From NCBI RefSeq assembly GCF_040096455.1, contig NZ_JBBMER010000003.1, positions 332,282 through 396,281 of the forward strand: a DNA stretch of 64,000 bases, given 5' to 3'. This document shows, piece after piece, positions 27,973 through 35,908 of the stretch. This DNA comes from Lachnospira rogosae. GTDB lineage: Bacteria; Bacillota; Clostridia; Lachnospirales; Lachnospiraceae. Positions within the stretch are counted from its first letter, which is position 1; every line of letters starts with the position of its first letter. Below the pieces are notes generated by a model that worked only from the letters and a program-made list of their open reading frames with translations, ran no database searches and was not told the DNA's origin. The translations under genes were made by a program, and so were the position numbers.

Positions 27973-28401
27973 ATGAGAGATGATACACAGCTTCTTAATA
28001 ATGGATTAGACAGTGAATTAGACAGCTATGATACAGCAGAGGATATTAAAAGAACCGATTACATATATATGGTCAGCGGGAATAATCTTGTTATAAGCCT
28101 TAATGCAGAACTTGACCATCATCTGGCAGATGAGATGAGAGAGGTAATAGACGATATAATCGATAAAAGGGGAGTGGACAGGGTTATTATAGACTTTTCC
28201 AAGGTTGATTTTATGGATAGTGCTGGAATAGGGCTTATAATGGGAAGATATAAGAAGATACGTGATATAGGTGATATATGTGTTGTCGGAATTAATGAGA
28301 GCATTAAAAGAATACTGCTTATATCTGGACTTCATAAAATAGTAGATATATATGATAATCTGTGCGATGCCGTCAGAAAGCAGAATAAGAGGGGGATGTA
28401 A
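27973..28401 (+). CDS. spoIIAA: Anti-sigma F factor antagonist SpoIIAA
   Basis: A 142-residue STAS-domain protein. When unphosphorylated it binds SpoIIAB and frees sigma F in the forespore. The phosphorylation site is the serine of FMDSAGIGLIMGRYK near residue 83. The usual protein has about 117 residues with Ser58, so this one has an acidic N-terminal extension of about 25 residues (DTQLLNNGLDSELDSYDTAED). AGGAGG precedes the start. It is first in the spoIIA-spoVA block; spoIIAB starts one base after its stop codon. Confidence 0.93.
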   Translation: MRDDTQLLNNGLDSELDSYDTAEDIKRTDYIYMVSGNNLVISLNAELDHHLADEMREVIDDIIDKRGVDRVIIDFSKVDFMDSAGIGLIMGRYKKIRDIGDICVVGINESIKRILLISGLHKIVDIYDNLCDAVRKQNKRGM

Positions 28402-28402
28402 A

Positions 28403-28834
28403 ATGCAGGAGAATAATGTGGATGTAATATTTGATGCAATATCAGAGAATGAGAGTTTTGCAAGAGTGGTTGCTGCAGCTTTTGTGACAAGATTAGACCC
28501 GACCTTAGAGGAAATATCAGATATAAAAACAGCAGTATCAGAGGCAGTTACCAACAGTATTGTGCACGGCTATGAGGGAAAAGGCGGCAAGGTATATATG
28601 ACACTTTCTTTAGAGGATAGGGAGATTATTATAAGGATAAAAGATGAGGGTGTAGGAATAGAAAATGTCCATAAAGCAATGGAGCCTTTGTATACAACAA
28701 AGCCAGAGCTTGAAAGGTCAGGAATGGGCTTTTCATTTATGGAAGCATTTATGGACGAGCTTAATGTGTATTCAAGAAAAAATGTGGGTACAACTGTAAT
28801 TATGAAGAAAAGAATAGGAGAAAGTAACAGGTAG
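28403..28834 (+). CDS. spoIIAB: Anti-sigma F factor / serine kinase SpoIIAB
   Basis: A 143-residue GHKL-fold kinase that holds sigma F inactive and phosphorylates SpoIIAA. The N box is EAVTNSIVHGYEG. G1 is DEGVGI, and G2 is RSGMGFSFMEAF. Length matches the family. The start at 28403 follows GAGGGGGA. An upstream in-frame start lies inside spoIIAA and is not needed. It is separated from sigF by one base. Confidence 0.95.
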   Translation: MQENNVDVIFDAISENESFARVVAAAFVTRLDPTLEEISDIKTAVSEAVTNSIVHGYEGKGGKVYMTLSLEDREIIIRIKDEGVGIENVHKAMEPLYTTKPELERSGMGFSFMEAFMDELNVYSRKNVGTTVIMKKRIGESNR

Positions 28835-28835
28835 A

Positions 28836-29573
28836 ATGGATGTGTATGCTTGCGATCATACTAAAGAATTGATCATTAAAGCACACAACAATGATAAATC
28901 AGCAAGGGAGAAGCTTGTTATTGATAACAGCGGACTTGTGTGGAGCATAGTTAAAAGATTTACAGGGCGGGGTGCAGAGATGGAGGATTTGTACCAGATA
29001 GGCTGTATAGGGCTTATAAAGGCAATAGACAATTTTAATATGGACTATGATGTGAAGTTCTCAACTTATGCAGTTCCGATGATTACGGGTGAGATTAAAA
29101 GATTTCTTAGAGATGACGGCATAATAAAGATAAGCCGTAGTATTAAGGAAAATGGATACAAATGTTTTACGGCTTCCCAGAAGTTAAAGGGTATTCTTAA
29201 CCGCGAGCCGACTATTGAGGAGCTGTCCAGGGAAACTGGAATAGCGACAGAGGATATAATCGTTACAATGGAGGCTGGCGACTGCGTGGAGTCAATCTAT
29301 AAGACAATATACCAGAAGGATGGCAATGAGGTATGTCTTATAGATAAGTTAGAGGGCAAGGATGGCGGAAGCGACAGCATTATTGATAATATAATGATTA
29401 ATGAGCTTGTGGACAGCCTGTGCGAGAGGGACAGGAAGCTTATAAGAATGAGATATTATGAGGATATGACACAGACACAGGCCGCCAGGGTATTAGGAAT
29501 ATCACAGGTTCAGGTATCACGTCTCGAAAAGAAAATATTAAACCGTATGCGAAGCCAGATAGATATAGAATAA
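28836..29573 (+). CDS. sigF: Sporulation sigma factor F
   Basis: A 245-residue sigma-70-family factor, the first forespore-specific sigma. Region 2 holds EMEDLYQIGCIGLIKAIDNFN and FSTYAVPMITGEIKRFLRDDG. Region 3 follows, and the region 4 helix-turn-helix is MTQTQAARVLGISQVQVSRLEKK. The gene order spoIIAA-spoIIAB-sigF is the universal one. The reading frame is intact and of normal length, so the forespore switch is probably functional. In this genome the spoVA genes continue directly downstream in the same direction. Confidence 0.95.
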   Translation: MDVYACDHTKELIIKAHNNDKSAREKLVIDNSGLVWSIVKRFTGRGAEMEDLYQIGCIGLIKAIDNFNMDYDVKFSTYAVPMITGEIKRFLRDDGIIKISRSIKENGYKCFTASQKLKGILNREPTIEELSRETGIATEDIIVTMEAGDCVESIYKTIYQKDGNEVCLIDKLEGKDGGSDSIIDNIMINELVDSLCERDRKLIRMRYYEDMTQTQAARVLGISQVQVSRLEKKILNRMRSQIDIE

Positions 29574-29600
29574 TATGGGCAATATTGGCAATACTTCTAA

Positions 29601-29629
29601 CAGCATTATTTAATCAGCATAAAATGCTG
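29601..29629 (+). other. Hairpin between sigF and spoVAA
   Basis: CAGCATT pairs with AATGCTG, with an alternative shorter CAGCAT/ATGCTG stem nested at the 3' side. It has no T-tract. It could attenuate or stabilise the transcript where the spoIIA part passes into spoVA. Confidence 0.35.
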
Positions 29630-29645
29630 TGAAATGGAGGTTACT

Positions 29646-30287
29646 ATGTCAAAAACAGTATATTTAAAGATAAGACAGCTTACTAAAACAGACAAGCAGG
29701 ATGTGTATCTGTCTGATGTGGCAGAAGTGTATGCTGAAAAAAAGCTGCTTCCTAAGATAAAAAGCATAAAGCTGGCAACATTTTACAGGACTAAAAAGGA
29801 CAGGATATGTATAAGCTCAATGCAGGTTATATCAGCGATACAGCAGCTTGATGATACACTTGACGTTAATAATATAGGCGAGAGTGATTTTATAATCGAT
29901 TACAGAAAGAACCAGCAGCCGGTGTGGTTATCTGTTATTCTTAAGATTATCGTGTGCATAATAATATTTATAGGAAGTGCTTATGCGATAATGGCGTATA
30001 ATAATGATGTCAGCACAATAGAGATATTTGAAAAAGTATACCGGATGTCAGGTGTGGACTGGCTTATGGAATACAATGTGTGTGAGATAGCTTATGCAAT
30101 AGGGTTGTTTGCCGGGATAGCAGTATTTTATGACCATTTTGCTGGAAAGAAGATGAGTAAAGCACCAACCCCTATAGAGGTGTCTATGAACCAGTATGTC
30201 AAAGATGAAAATCAGGCTATGATTGACTCTGTAGAGTGTATGCCAAGATGCGTAAGAAACAATTATCCGGGGGCAACAAAATGCTGA
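29646..30287 (+). CDS. spoVAA: Stage V sporulation protein AA
   Basis: A 213-residue membrane-associated protein of the SpoVA channel, which moves dipicolinic acid into the forespore and out again at germination. A soluble N-terminal domain (VYLKIRQLTKTDKQDVYLSDVAEV) is followed by two membrane helices (about residues 100-122 and 145-166). GGAGG lies just upstream of 29646. An earlier in-frame ATG at 29634 overlaps that ribosome site. It overlaps spoVAB by seven bases. Confidence 0.85.
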   Translation: MSKTVYLKIRQLTKTDKQDVYLSDVAEVYAEKKLLPKIKSIKLATFYRTKKDRICISSMQVISAIQQLDDTLDVNNIGESDFIIDYRKNQQPVWLSVILKIIVCIIIFIGSAYAIMAYNNDVSTIEIFEKVYRMSGVDWLMEYNVCEIAYAIGLFAGIAVFYDHFAGKKMSKAPTPIEVSMNQYVKDENQAMIDSVECMPRCVRNNYPGATKC

Positions 30288-30694
30288 TTAAAATATTATT
30301 TATCATACTTATCGGGTTAAGTGCCGGAGGTGTTACGGCTACAGGACTGTTCGCCCTAATATCAAGCATAGGTCTTATTAACAGATACGCAGATGTGACC
30401 AACACAACAGAATCAATAATGCTTTATGAGGAAATGATTATATTTGGTGCAGGGATTGGGAATATATGGTATATATTTGAACTGCCGATTAAGCTTGGCG
30501 TGGCAGGTGTTATATTGTATGGTGCGGTATCTGGAATATTTATAGGTACATTTTTAATATGTCTTGCAGAAACAGTCAAGGTACTGCCTATATTAGCACA
30601 CAGGGTTAAGCTTAAAAAATGTCTTGGCTTTGTAGTTTTGTTTATTGCTATTGGAAAGATGGTGGGACATTTGGTATACTATTTAGTACCTTAA
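30281..30694 (+). CDS. spoVAB: Stage V sporulation protein AB
   Basis: A 137-residue membrane protein with about four helices and the SpoVAB pattern: a glycine-rich first helix (GLSAGGVTATGLFALISSIGLINRYAD), then GAVSGIFIGTFLICLAE and a final GKMVGHLVYYLVP. The start at 30281 is the only one giving family length and follows GGGGG. It overlaps spoVAA by seven bases and is followed after 26 bases by a non-sporulation-type membrane gene. Confidence 0.85.
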   Translation: MLIKILFIILIGLSAGGVTATGLFALISSIGLINRYADVTNTTESIMLYEEMIIFGAGIGNIWYIFELPIKLGVAGVILYGAVSGIFIGTFLICLAETVKVLPILAHRVKLKKCLGFVVLFIAIGKMVGHLVYYLVP

Positions 30695-30720
30695 ATACTA
30701 AACAGACAGGAAGAAATAAT

Positions 30721-32580
30721 ATGATTACGAGAAAAGAGCTTGCAAAAGCAGCTAAGAGAACATTAAAAAAGCATTTCTGGATATTGGTTGTTGTGTGTCT
30801 TATAGCAGCGTTTGTTGGAAGTGAATTTACGGAAACTTTCAGTTTCTTTAAAATGCAGATGACAGACATTAATAATACAGATACGAACGAATCACAGGGC
30901 GTTACGCTTGTTACATCAGATATTGATAACAGGACGAAAAGTGCAATGCTTGATGCAATTGTATCAGTTATTATGAACAATGAGGAACAGGGCAAAGAGC
31001 AGTCGCAGACACTTATCGACAAAGCAAAGGATAATGCAGGGGACATACTGGGGAGAACTTCGGGAATATTATCATCAGTTGTTAATAACGTATCATCAGG
31101 TGCGGTTGTATTTACTATAGTTGATGTTGTATACGGAATTACGGGTTCAAGACATCTTGTTGTTATCCTGCTTTTATGTCTGGCACTTATATTTTATTTT
31201 GGAATAAGATATGTCGTGAAAATGTCTTATGTTGTTATATCAAGAAGAATATTTCTTGAAAGCCGGACATATAAAAGTGTAGGGGTCGGCAAATTTATGT
31301 TTCTTATGAGAGTAAAAAGGTGGATGCGTGTAGCCTTTACAATGTTAGTTAAAGACTTGTATACCATATTATGGTCGCTTACAATAGCAGGGGCTTTTAT
31401 TAAGCCGCTGTCATATATGCTTGTGCCATATATAATAGCCGAAAATCCAGACATAAAGGCTAATGATGCAATAACCTTATCAAGAAGAATGATGAACGGC
31501 TATAAGTGGAAATGTTTCTGCTACCAGTTATCATTTATTGGCTGGAATATATTAAGCTTTATATCTATGGGTCTTGTGGGGGTATTATATTCCAATCCAT
31601 ATAAGACAGCATTTTTTACAGAATTGTATGTTCTTATAAGAGAAAATGCTATTAAGAATAATATAGAAGGCGTGGAAATGCTAAGCGATGTATATCTGTA
31701 TGAGCGGGCAGACGAAGAAGAATTGCAGGCAGCTTACGCAGACATATATCTATATATGAATGAAGACTCTCCAGAGGAAAGATTTGATGATAATATTATG
31801 AAATCTGACATCAGGTATTTCAGGAGATTAAGAAAGTTTCTTGCTGACTGGTTCGGCGTAATTCTTTTTAATACGAGTGAGGAAAAGAAGTTCGAGGATG
31901 CCAAGGCGGAACAGATAAAAGCTGACAGATGTAAACAGGAGATACTTGGTAATATGTATCCTTCAAGGCTGTTTACATTAAAGGAGCATAGAGCTAATTT
32001 TGAAAGTACGGTATATATGCGTAATTACTCAATTCCATCGCTTATACTTATATTCTTTGTAATGTCATTTATAGGGTGGTTCTGGGAAGTTTCATCACAC
32101 TTAATGCTGTATCATTCATTTGCTAACAGAGGCGTGCTCCACGGTCCCTGGCTTCCAATATACGGAGTTGGCGGTCTTTTGATACTTCTGCTTCTTAAAA
32201 AGTTCAGGGAAAAGCCGGCTGTTGAGTTCGTGCTGGCGATTATTCTGTGTGGAGTTGTTGAGTATTTTACAGGACTTGTGCTGGAACTTACACATAACGG
32301 ACAGAAGTGGTGGGACTACACAGGATTTTTCCTTAATCTTCACGGGCGTATATGTGCGGAAGGCCTGTTAGCCTTTGGTATTGGTGGAATGGCTATAGTG
32401 TATTTTGTAGCACCATTGCTTGATAATTATTTCAGAAAGATAAAGCTTCAGATTATTATACCATTATGTGTGGCACTTATGATGATATTTGTTGCAGACC
32501 AGTTGTATACAAAGAAGCACCCTAATGTGGGCGAGGGAATAACATGCCTTAACATATATGATATGTATTATTATTTATGA
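30721..32580 (+). CDS. DUF975-like / CmpB-type (PF06541) fused membrane protein inside spoVA cluster
   Basis: A 619-residue protein with two recognisable halves. The N-terminal part (residues 1-330) begins MITRKELAKAAKRTLKKHFW and has several helices, with YIIAENPDIKANDAITLSRRMMNGYKWKCF. That pattern matches the DUF975 integral membrane family. The C-terminal part (residues 440-600) matches the 'putative ABC-transporter type IV' CmpB family, with FIGWFWEVSSHLM, NRGVLHGPWLPIYGVGG and the final Gly-rich helices. No ATPase is adjacent. It lies between spoVAB and spoVAC, where Bacillus has nothing. A role in spore membrane biology is possible from position only. Confidence 0.75.
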   Translation: MITRKELAKAAKRTLKKHFWILVVVCLIAAFVGSEFTETFSFFKMQMTDINNTDTNESQGVTLVTSDIDNRTKSAMLDAIVSVIMNNEEQGKEQSQTLIDKAKDNAGDILGRTSGILSSVVNNVSSGAVVFTIVDVVYGITGSRHLVVILLLCLALIFYFGIRYVVKMSYVVISRRIFLESRTYKSVGVGKFMFLMRVKRWMRVAFTMLVKDLYTILWSLTIAGAFIKPLSYMLVPYIIAENPDIKANDAITLSRRMMNGYKWKCFCYQLSFIGWNILSFISMGLVGVLYSNPYKTAFFTELYVLIRENAIKNNIEGVEMLSDVYLYERADEEELQAAYADIYLYMNEDSPEERFDDNIMKSDIRYFRRLRKFLADWFGVILFNTSEEKKFEDAKAEQIKADRCKQEILGNMYPSRLFTLKEHRANFESTVYMRNYSIPSLILIFFVMSFIGWFWEVSSHLMLYHSFANRGVLHGPWLPIYGVGGLLILLLLKKFREKPAVEFVLAIILCGVVEYFTGLVLELTHNGQKWWDYTGFFLNLHGRICAEGLLAFGIGGMAIVYFVAPLLDNYFRKIKLQIIIPLCVALMMIFVADQLYTKKHPNVGEGITCLNIYDMYYYL

Positions 32581-32715
32581 ATAATTCTTAAGTTTATGGT
32601 AATGCTAATAGAAACATATGTTAATAGTAATATAATGCAATAAGACAGGCGGAATATATGATTATTAATATCAACATATGTCACTAATAAAGCATATGTA
32701 GGAATGAGGATTATT

Positions 32716-33171
32716 ATGGTTCAGGATGTTGAAAAAAGAAATAAAAGCTATAACCAGTATGTTGAAAATGTCACGAAAAAGGCGGGGTGTGTATACAACT
32801 GCTTTAAGGCATTTATAACAGGTGGAATTATATGTACAATAGGCCAGCTTATTATGAATTTTATGAAGATGACAGGAATGACAGCAGATGATGCAGCAAG
32901 TTATACAACGCTTATACTTGTTGCTTTAAGTGTTATATTTACAGGCTTTGGAATATATCCGCTTATCACGTCTTTTGGAGGAGCTGGTGCACTTGTTCCG
33001 ATTACAGGATTTGCGAACAGTATAGCTTCTCCTGCGATTGAATATAAGAAAGAGGGACAGGTATTTGGTATTGGCTGTAAAATATTTACGATAGCAGGAC
33101 CGGTTATATTGTATGGAATATTTTTCAGCTGGATTATAGGTCTGATATACTGGATAATAAGTCTTATGTGA
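32716..33171 (+). CDS. spoVAC: Stage V sporulation protein AC
   Basis: A 151-residue SpoVA channel component with about five membrane helices. SpoVAC can act as a mechanosensitive pore for dipicolinic acid. Typical segments are KAFITGGIICTIGQ, TGFGIYPLITSFGGAGALVPITGFANSIASPAIEYKKEG and a final hydrophobic helix. The start at 32716 has GAGGA five bases upstream; the ATG at 32704 does not. The gap before it (32581-32715) contains three ACATATG-type sequences that may be regulatory. Confidence 0.92.
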   Translation: MVQDVEKRNKSYNQYVENVTKKAGCVYNCFKAFITGGIICTIGQLIMNFMKMTGMTADDAASYTTLILVALSVIFTGFGIYPLITSFGGAGALVPITGFANSIASPAIEYKKEGQVFGIGCKIFTIAGPVILYGIFFSWIIGLIYWIISLM

Positions 33172-33196
33172 TTAACTATTTGGAGGTACTAAGGAA

Positions 33197-33997
33197 ATGG
33201 CAATGACCGAATTAGAACAGCATTATAATAAATTCAATGAGGAGAAACGTCTGGATTCACGTCACGGAAGGGTTGAATTTATAACATCTATGAAATATAT
33301 CCATAACTGCCTTGATGATATTAAGGCGGCTATGGATATTGCCAGTGATATAAAGATACTTGATATAGGTGCAGGAACAGGAAGATACAGCGTTCCATTA
33401 TCTGAGGAAGGGTACGATGTCACTGCGGTGGAACTAGTAAAGCATAATCTTGGACTTCTAAAGGCTAAGAATTCAAATGTCAAGGCATATCAGGGCAATG
33501 CACTTAAGCTTAAGCGTTTTGAAGATAATACATTTGATATGGCACTGCTTTTTGGACCTATGTACCATTTGTTTACATTTGAGGATAAGCTTAAGGCACT
33601 TAATGAAGCAAAGAGAGTTGTCAAGCCGGGTGGAATTATACTTGTGGCATATCTTATGAATGAATATAGTGTTATTACATATGCGTTTAAAGAAGGACAT
33701 ATTAATGAATGTCTTAATGGGAACAGACTGACAGAGGATTATCACACTGTATCAAGTGAGGAGAACCTCTATGATTATATGAGAATAGAAGATATTAACA
33801 GTCTTAATGAGGCGGCAGGGCTTGAGAGAATTAAAATATTATCACCAGATGGACCGGCTAACTATATAAGACCATATCTTAATAAGCTTACAGAAGAAGA
33901 ATTCGCAGAATTCGTGAAGTATCATCTTGCAACGTGCGAAAGACAGGATTTAATCGGAGCGGCAGCACATACACTTGATATATTAAGAGTTAAGTAA
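33197..33997 (+). CDS. Class I SAM-dependent methyltransferase
   Basis: A 266-residue methyltransferase. Motif I is LDIGAGTGRYSVPLSEEGYDVTAVEL (from residue 51). FDMALLFGPMYHLF is the acidic post-motif region, and KRVVKPGGIILVAYL is motif III. The substrate cannot be told; the C-terminal half (DYHTVSSEENLYDYMRIEDI) is not diagnostic. It stands between spoVAC and spoVAD, so it is probably transcribed with sporulation genes, but its presence there is unusual. GGAGG is ten bases before the first ATG; a second ATG two codons later is possible. Confidence 0.85.
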   Translation: MAMTELEQHYNKFNEEKRLDSRHGRVEFITSMKYIHNCLDDIKAAMDIASDIKILDIGAGTGRYSVPLSEEGYDVTAVELVKHNLGLLKAKNSNVKAYQGNALKLKRFEDNTFDMALLFGPMYHLFTFEDKLKALNEAKRVVKPGGIILVAYLMNEYSVITYAFKEGHINECLNGNRLTEDYHTVSSEENLYDYMRIEDINSLNEAAGLERIKILSPDGPANYIRPYLNKLTEEEFAEFVKYHLATCERQDLIGAAAHTLDILRVK

Positions 33998-34016
33998 TTT
34001 TAACTGGATACATCAG

Positions 34017-34045
34017 TGAGTGGCAGAATTTACTTTTGACACTCA
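34017..34045 (+). other. Hairpin after methyltransferase gene
   Basis: Six-base arms TGAGTG and CACTCA with a 17-base loop in the 177-base gap before spoVAD. No T-tract follows, so readthrough into spoVAD is likely. Confidence 0.35.
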
Positions 34046-34174
34046 TATGATAATATTAATATAGAATAATTAACGGATAATGCTGGGGAAATAATACAAT
34101 AATGAATAAATTACCTGATAAAGCAGATACTACCTATTGATGATTGATTATGAATAAATATTAAGAGGTAGCGT

Positions 34175-35230
34175 ATGATTGCAGGTAAACAGAGTATTAA
34201 ATTTGATAATAATGTATACATCAAAGCAGGAGCTACAGTGGCGGGAACTAAGGAAAAGAAAGGACCGCTGGGCTGCTGCTTTGATGTCGTTTCGCAAGAT
34301 GATTTATTTGGTGGTGAAAGCTGGGAGGAGGCAGAGAGCAGGATACAGAGCCTTGCATTTGAGAAGCTGTTAGAAAAGACAGGAATGATGCCAGAGGACA
34401 TAAGATATATATATGCAGGTGACTTGTTAGGTCAGCTTATAGCGACATCTTTTGGATTAAAGACGTATGATGTGCCGCTTTTTGGACTTTATGGTGCGTG
34501 TTCAACTATGGGTGAGTCATTATCGCTTGCGGCTATGTGTGTTAATGCTGGTTTCGCGGATAATGTGGCGGCGATAGCTTCAAGCCATTTTGCAAGTGCT
34601 GAGAAGCAGTTCAGATTTCCATTATTATATGGTAACCAGAGGCCAATGAGTTCAACGTGGACGGTTACAGGTGCAGGAGCGTATCTTGTATCTAATTCCC
34701 CAGTGATAACAAAATGTGATGGAGATGTATGCCGGATTGTTGATAACGGCTATGCAAATGTAATTATATCGGGTATAACTACAGGAAAAATAGTTGATTA
34801 TGGTGTTAAGGACTCTATGAATATGGGAGCTTGTATGGCACCTGCAGCGGCAGACCTTATAGAAGCCAACTATAAGGATTTTGAAGTGACTAAAGGGTAT
34901 TACGATATGATTATAACCGGTGACTTGGGGTATACAGGTAAAGAGATACTTCTTACACTTCTTAAAGAGAAAGGAATAGACATAAGTGATATATACACGG
35001 ACTGCGGAATAGAAGTATTTGATAAAAATGAGCAGGATACCCAGTCAGGTGGAAGTGGTTGTGGGTGCAGTGCGATAGTTCTTGATACTCTTGTATTGGA
35101 CAAGTTAAGAAAACGTGAATTAAAAAGGGTATTATTTGTTCCAACAGGGGCATTGTTATCGCAGGTAAGCTTTAATGAAGGTAAGTCAATACCGGGAATA
35201 GCACACGGCGTTGTGCTTGAGGCTGTATAA
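34175..35230 (+). CDS. spoVAD: Stage V sporulation protein AD
   Basis: A 351-residue soluble SpoVA subunit that binds dipicolinic acid. It has a thiolase-like fold, with EDIRYIYAGDLLGQLIATSFG, LFGLYGACSTMGESLSLAAMCVNAG and RPMSSTWTVTGAGAYLVS in the expected order, and KEILLTLLKEKGIDI near the C-terminus. Length is close to the family norm. AGAGG precedes the start. It is followed after 90 bases by spoVAE. Confidence 0.94.
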   Translation: MIAGKQSIKFDNNVYIKAGATVAGTKEKKGPLGCCFDVVSQDDLFGGESWEEAESRIQSLAFEKLLEKTGMMPEDIRYIYAGDLLGQLIATSFGLKTYDVPLFGLYGACSTMGESLSLAAMCVNAGFADNVAAIASSHFASAEKQFRFPLLYGNQRPMSSTWTVTGAGAYLVSNSPVITKCDGDVCRIVDNGYANVIISGITTGKIVDYGVKDSMNMGACMAPAAADLIEANYKDFEVTKGYYDMIITGDLGYTGKEILLTLLKEKGIDISDIYTDCGIEVFDKNEQDTQSGGSGCGCSAIVLDTLVLDKLRKRELKRVLFVPTGALLSQVSFNEGKSIPGIAHGVVLEAV

Positions 35231-35320
35231 TGTGCATAACACAGCATTGCGGCAGATATAAGTTAAAAGTGCATAACAGGATTGTTATATGTCAGTAAAA
35301 GAAAGGAGCTGGGCGTTAAA

Positions 35321-35680
35321 ATGGATTATTTGAAAGCATTTGTTGTAGGCGGAATTATATGCGTCCTGACACAGATTTTAATGGAAAAGACCAGGCTTAT
35401 GCCAGGAAGAATAATGGTTATACTTGTAACCACGGGTACTGTTCTTGGTGCAATAGGACTTTATGAACCGCTTGTGCAGTTTGCAGGAGCGGGAGCGAGC
35501 GTTCCATTGACAGGCTTTGGAAATGTACTATGGAAGGGAATGAAAATGGCTGTTGATAACTCGGGCTTCTTGGGATTGTTCAAAGGTGGCTTTACAGCCT
35601 GTGCGGTGGGAGTGTCAGCGGCACTTGTATTCGGCTATATTGCCTCGTGGATATTCGAGCCTAAGATGAAAAAGAAATAA
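35321..35680 (+). CDS. spoVAE: Stage V sporulation protein AE
   Basis: A 119-residue SpoVA membrane subunit (SpoVAEb type) with three to four helices: AFVVGGIICVLTQILMEKT, a central VTTGTVLGAIGLYEPLVQFAGAGASVPLTGFG, and a final GYIASWIFEPKMKKK. It is paralogous to spoVAC in sequence. The ATG at 35321 is chosen for family length, with AAAGGAG about 13 bases upstream, somewhat far. It ends the sporulation block. No spoVAF or gerKA-like gene follows. Confidence 0.9.
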   Translation: MDYLKAFVVGGIICVLTQILMEKTRLMPGRIMVILVTTGTVLGAIGLYEPLVQFAGAGASVPLTGFGNVLWKGMKMAVDNSGFLGLFKGGFTACAVGVSAALVFGYIASWIFEPKMKKK

Positions 35681-35697
35681 AATTTACAGCGATATAT

Positions 35698-35803
35698 AAA
35701 AAGCCCCTGCTTATTAATTTATAGGGTTTGCTTATAGCACTTGCATAAAGGCTATAGGGCATTTAGGAAGGACCTTATAAATATAGTAAGCAGGGGCTTT
35801 TTT
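35698..35803 (+). terminator. Large branched terminator closing the spoVA block
   Basis: A 15-base basal stem (AAAGCCCCTGCTTA with TAAGCAGGGGCTTT) is followed by TTTT. Inside lie a second stem TTATAGG/CCTTATAA (one bulge) and a third TATAGC/GCTATA. About 105 nt folds as one branched unit, far larger than a normal terminator, so it might also be a small structured RNA. It also terminates toward the convergent PBP gene. Confidence 0.85.
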
Positions 35804-35908
35804 ATATTGCATATCGTTATGAATATTAACGAACTAATTAACGCAATAACTAATTAAATAACTAAATAATCAGCTGGCTGACAGTTACAAGCTATTGTTA
35901 CCGACAGA

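Noticed and set aside
32590..32703. Operator built from three ACATATG copies
   Set aside because: The copies are short, irregularly spaced and expected by chance in AT-rich DNA.
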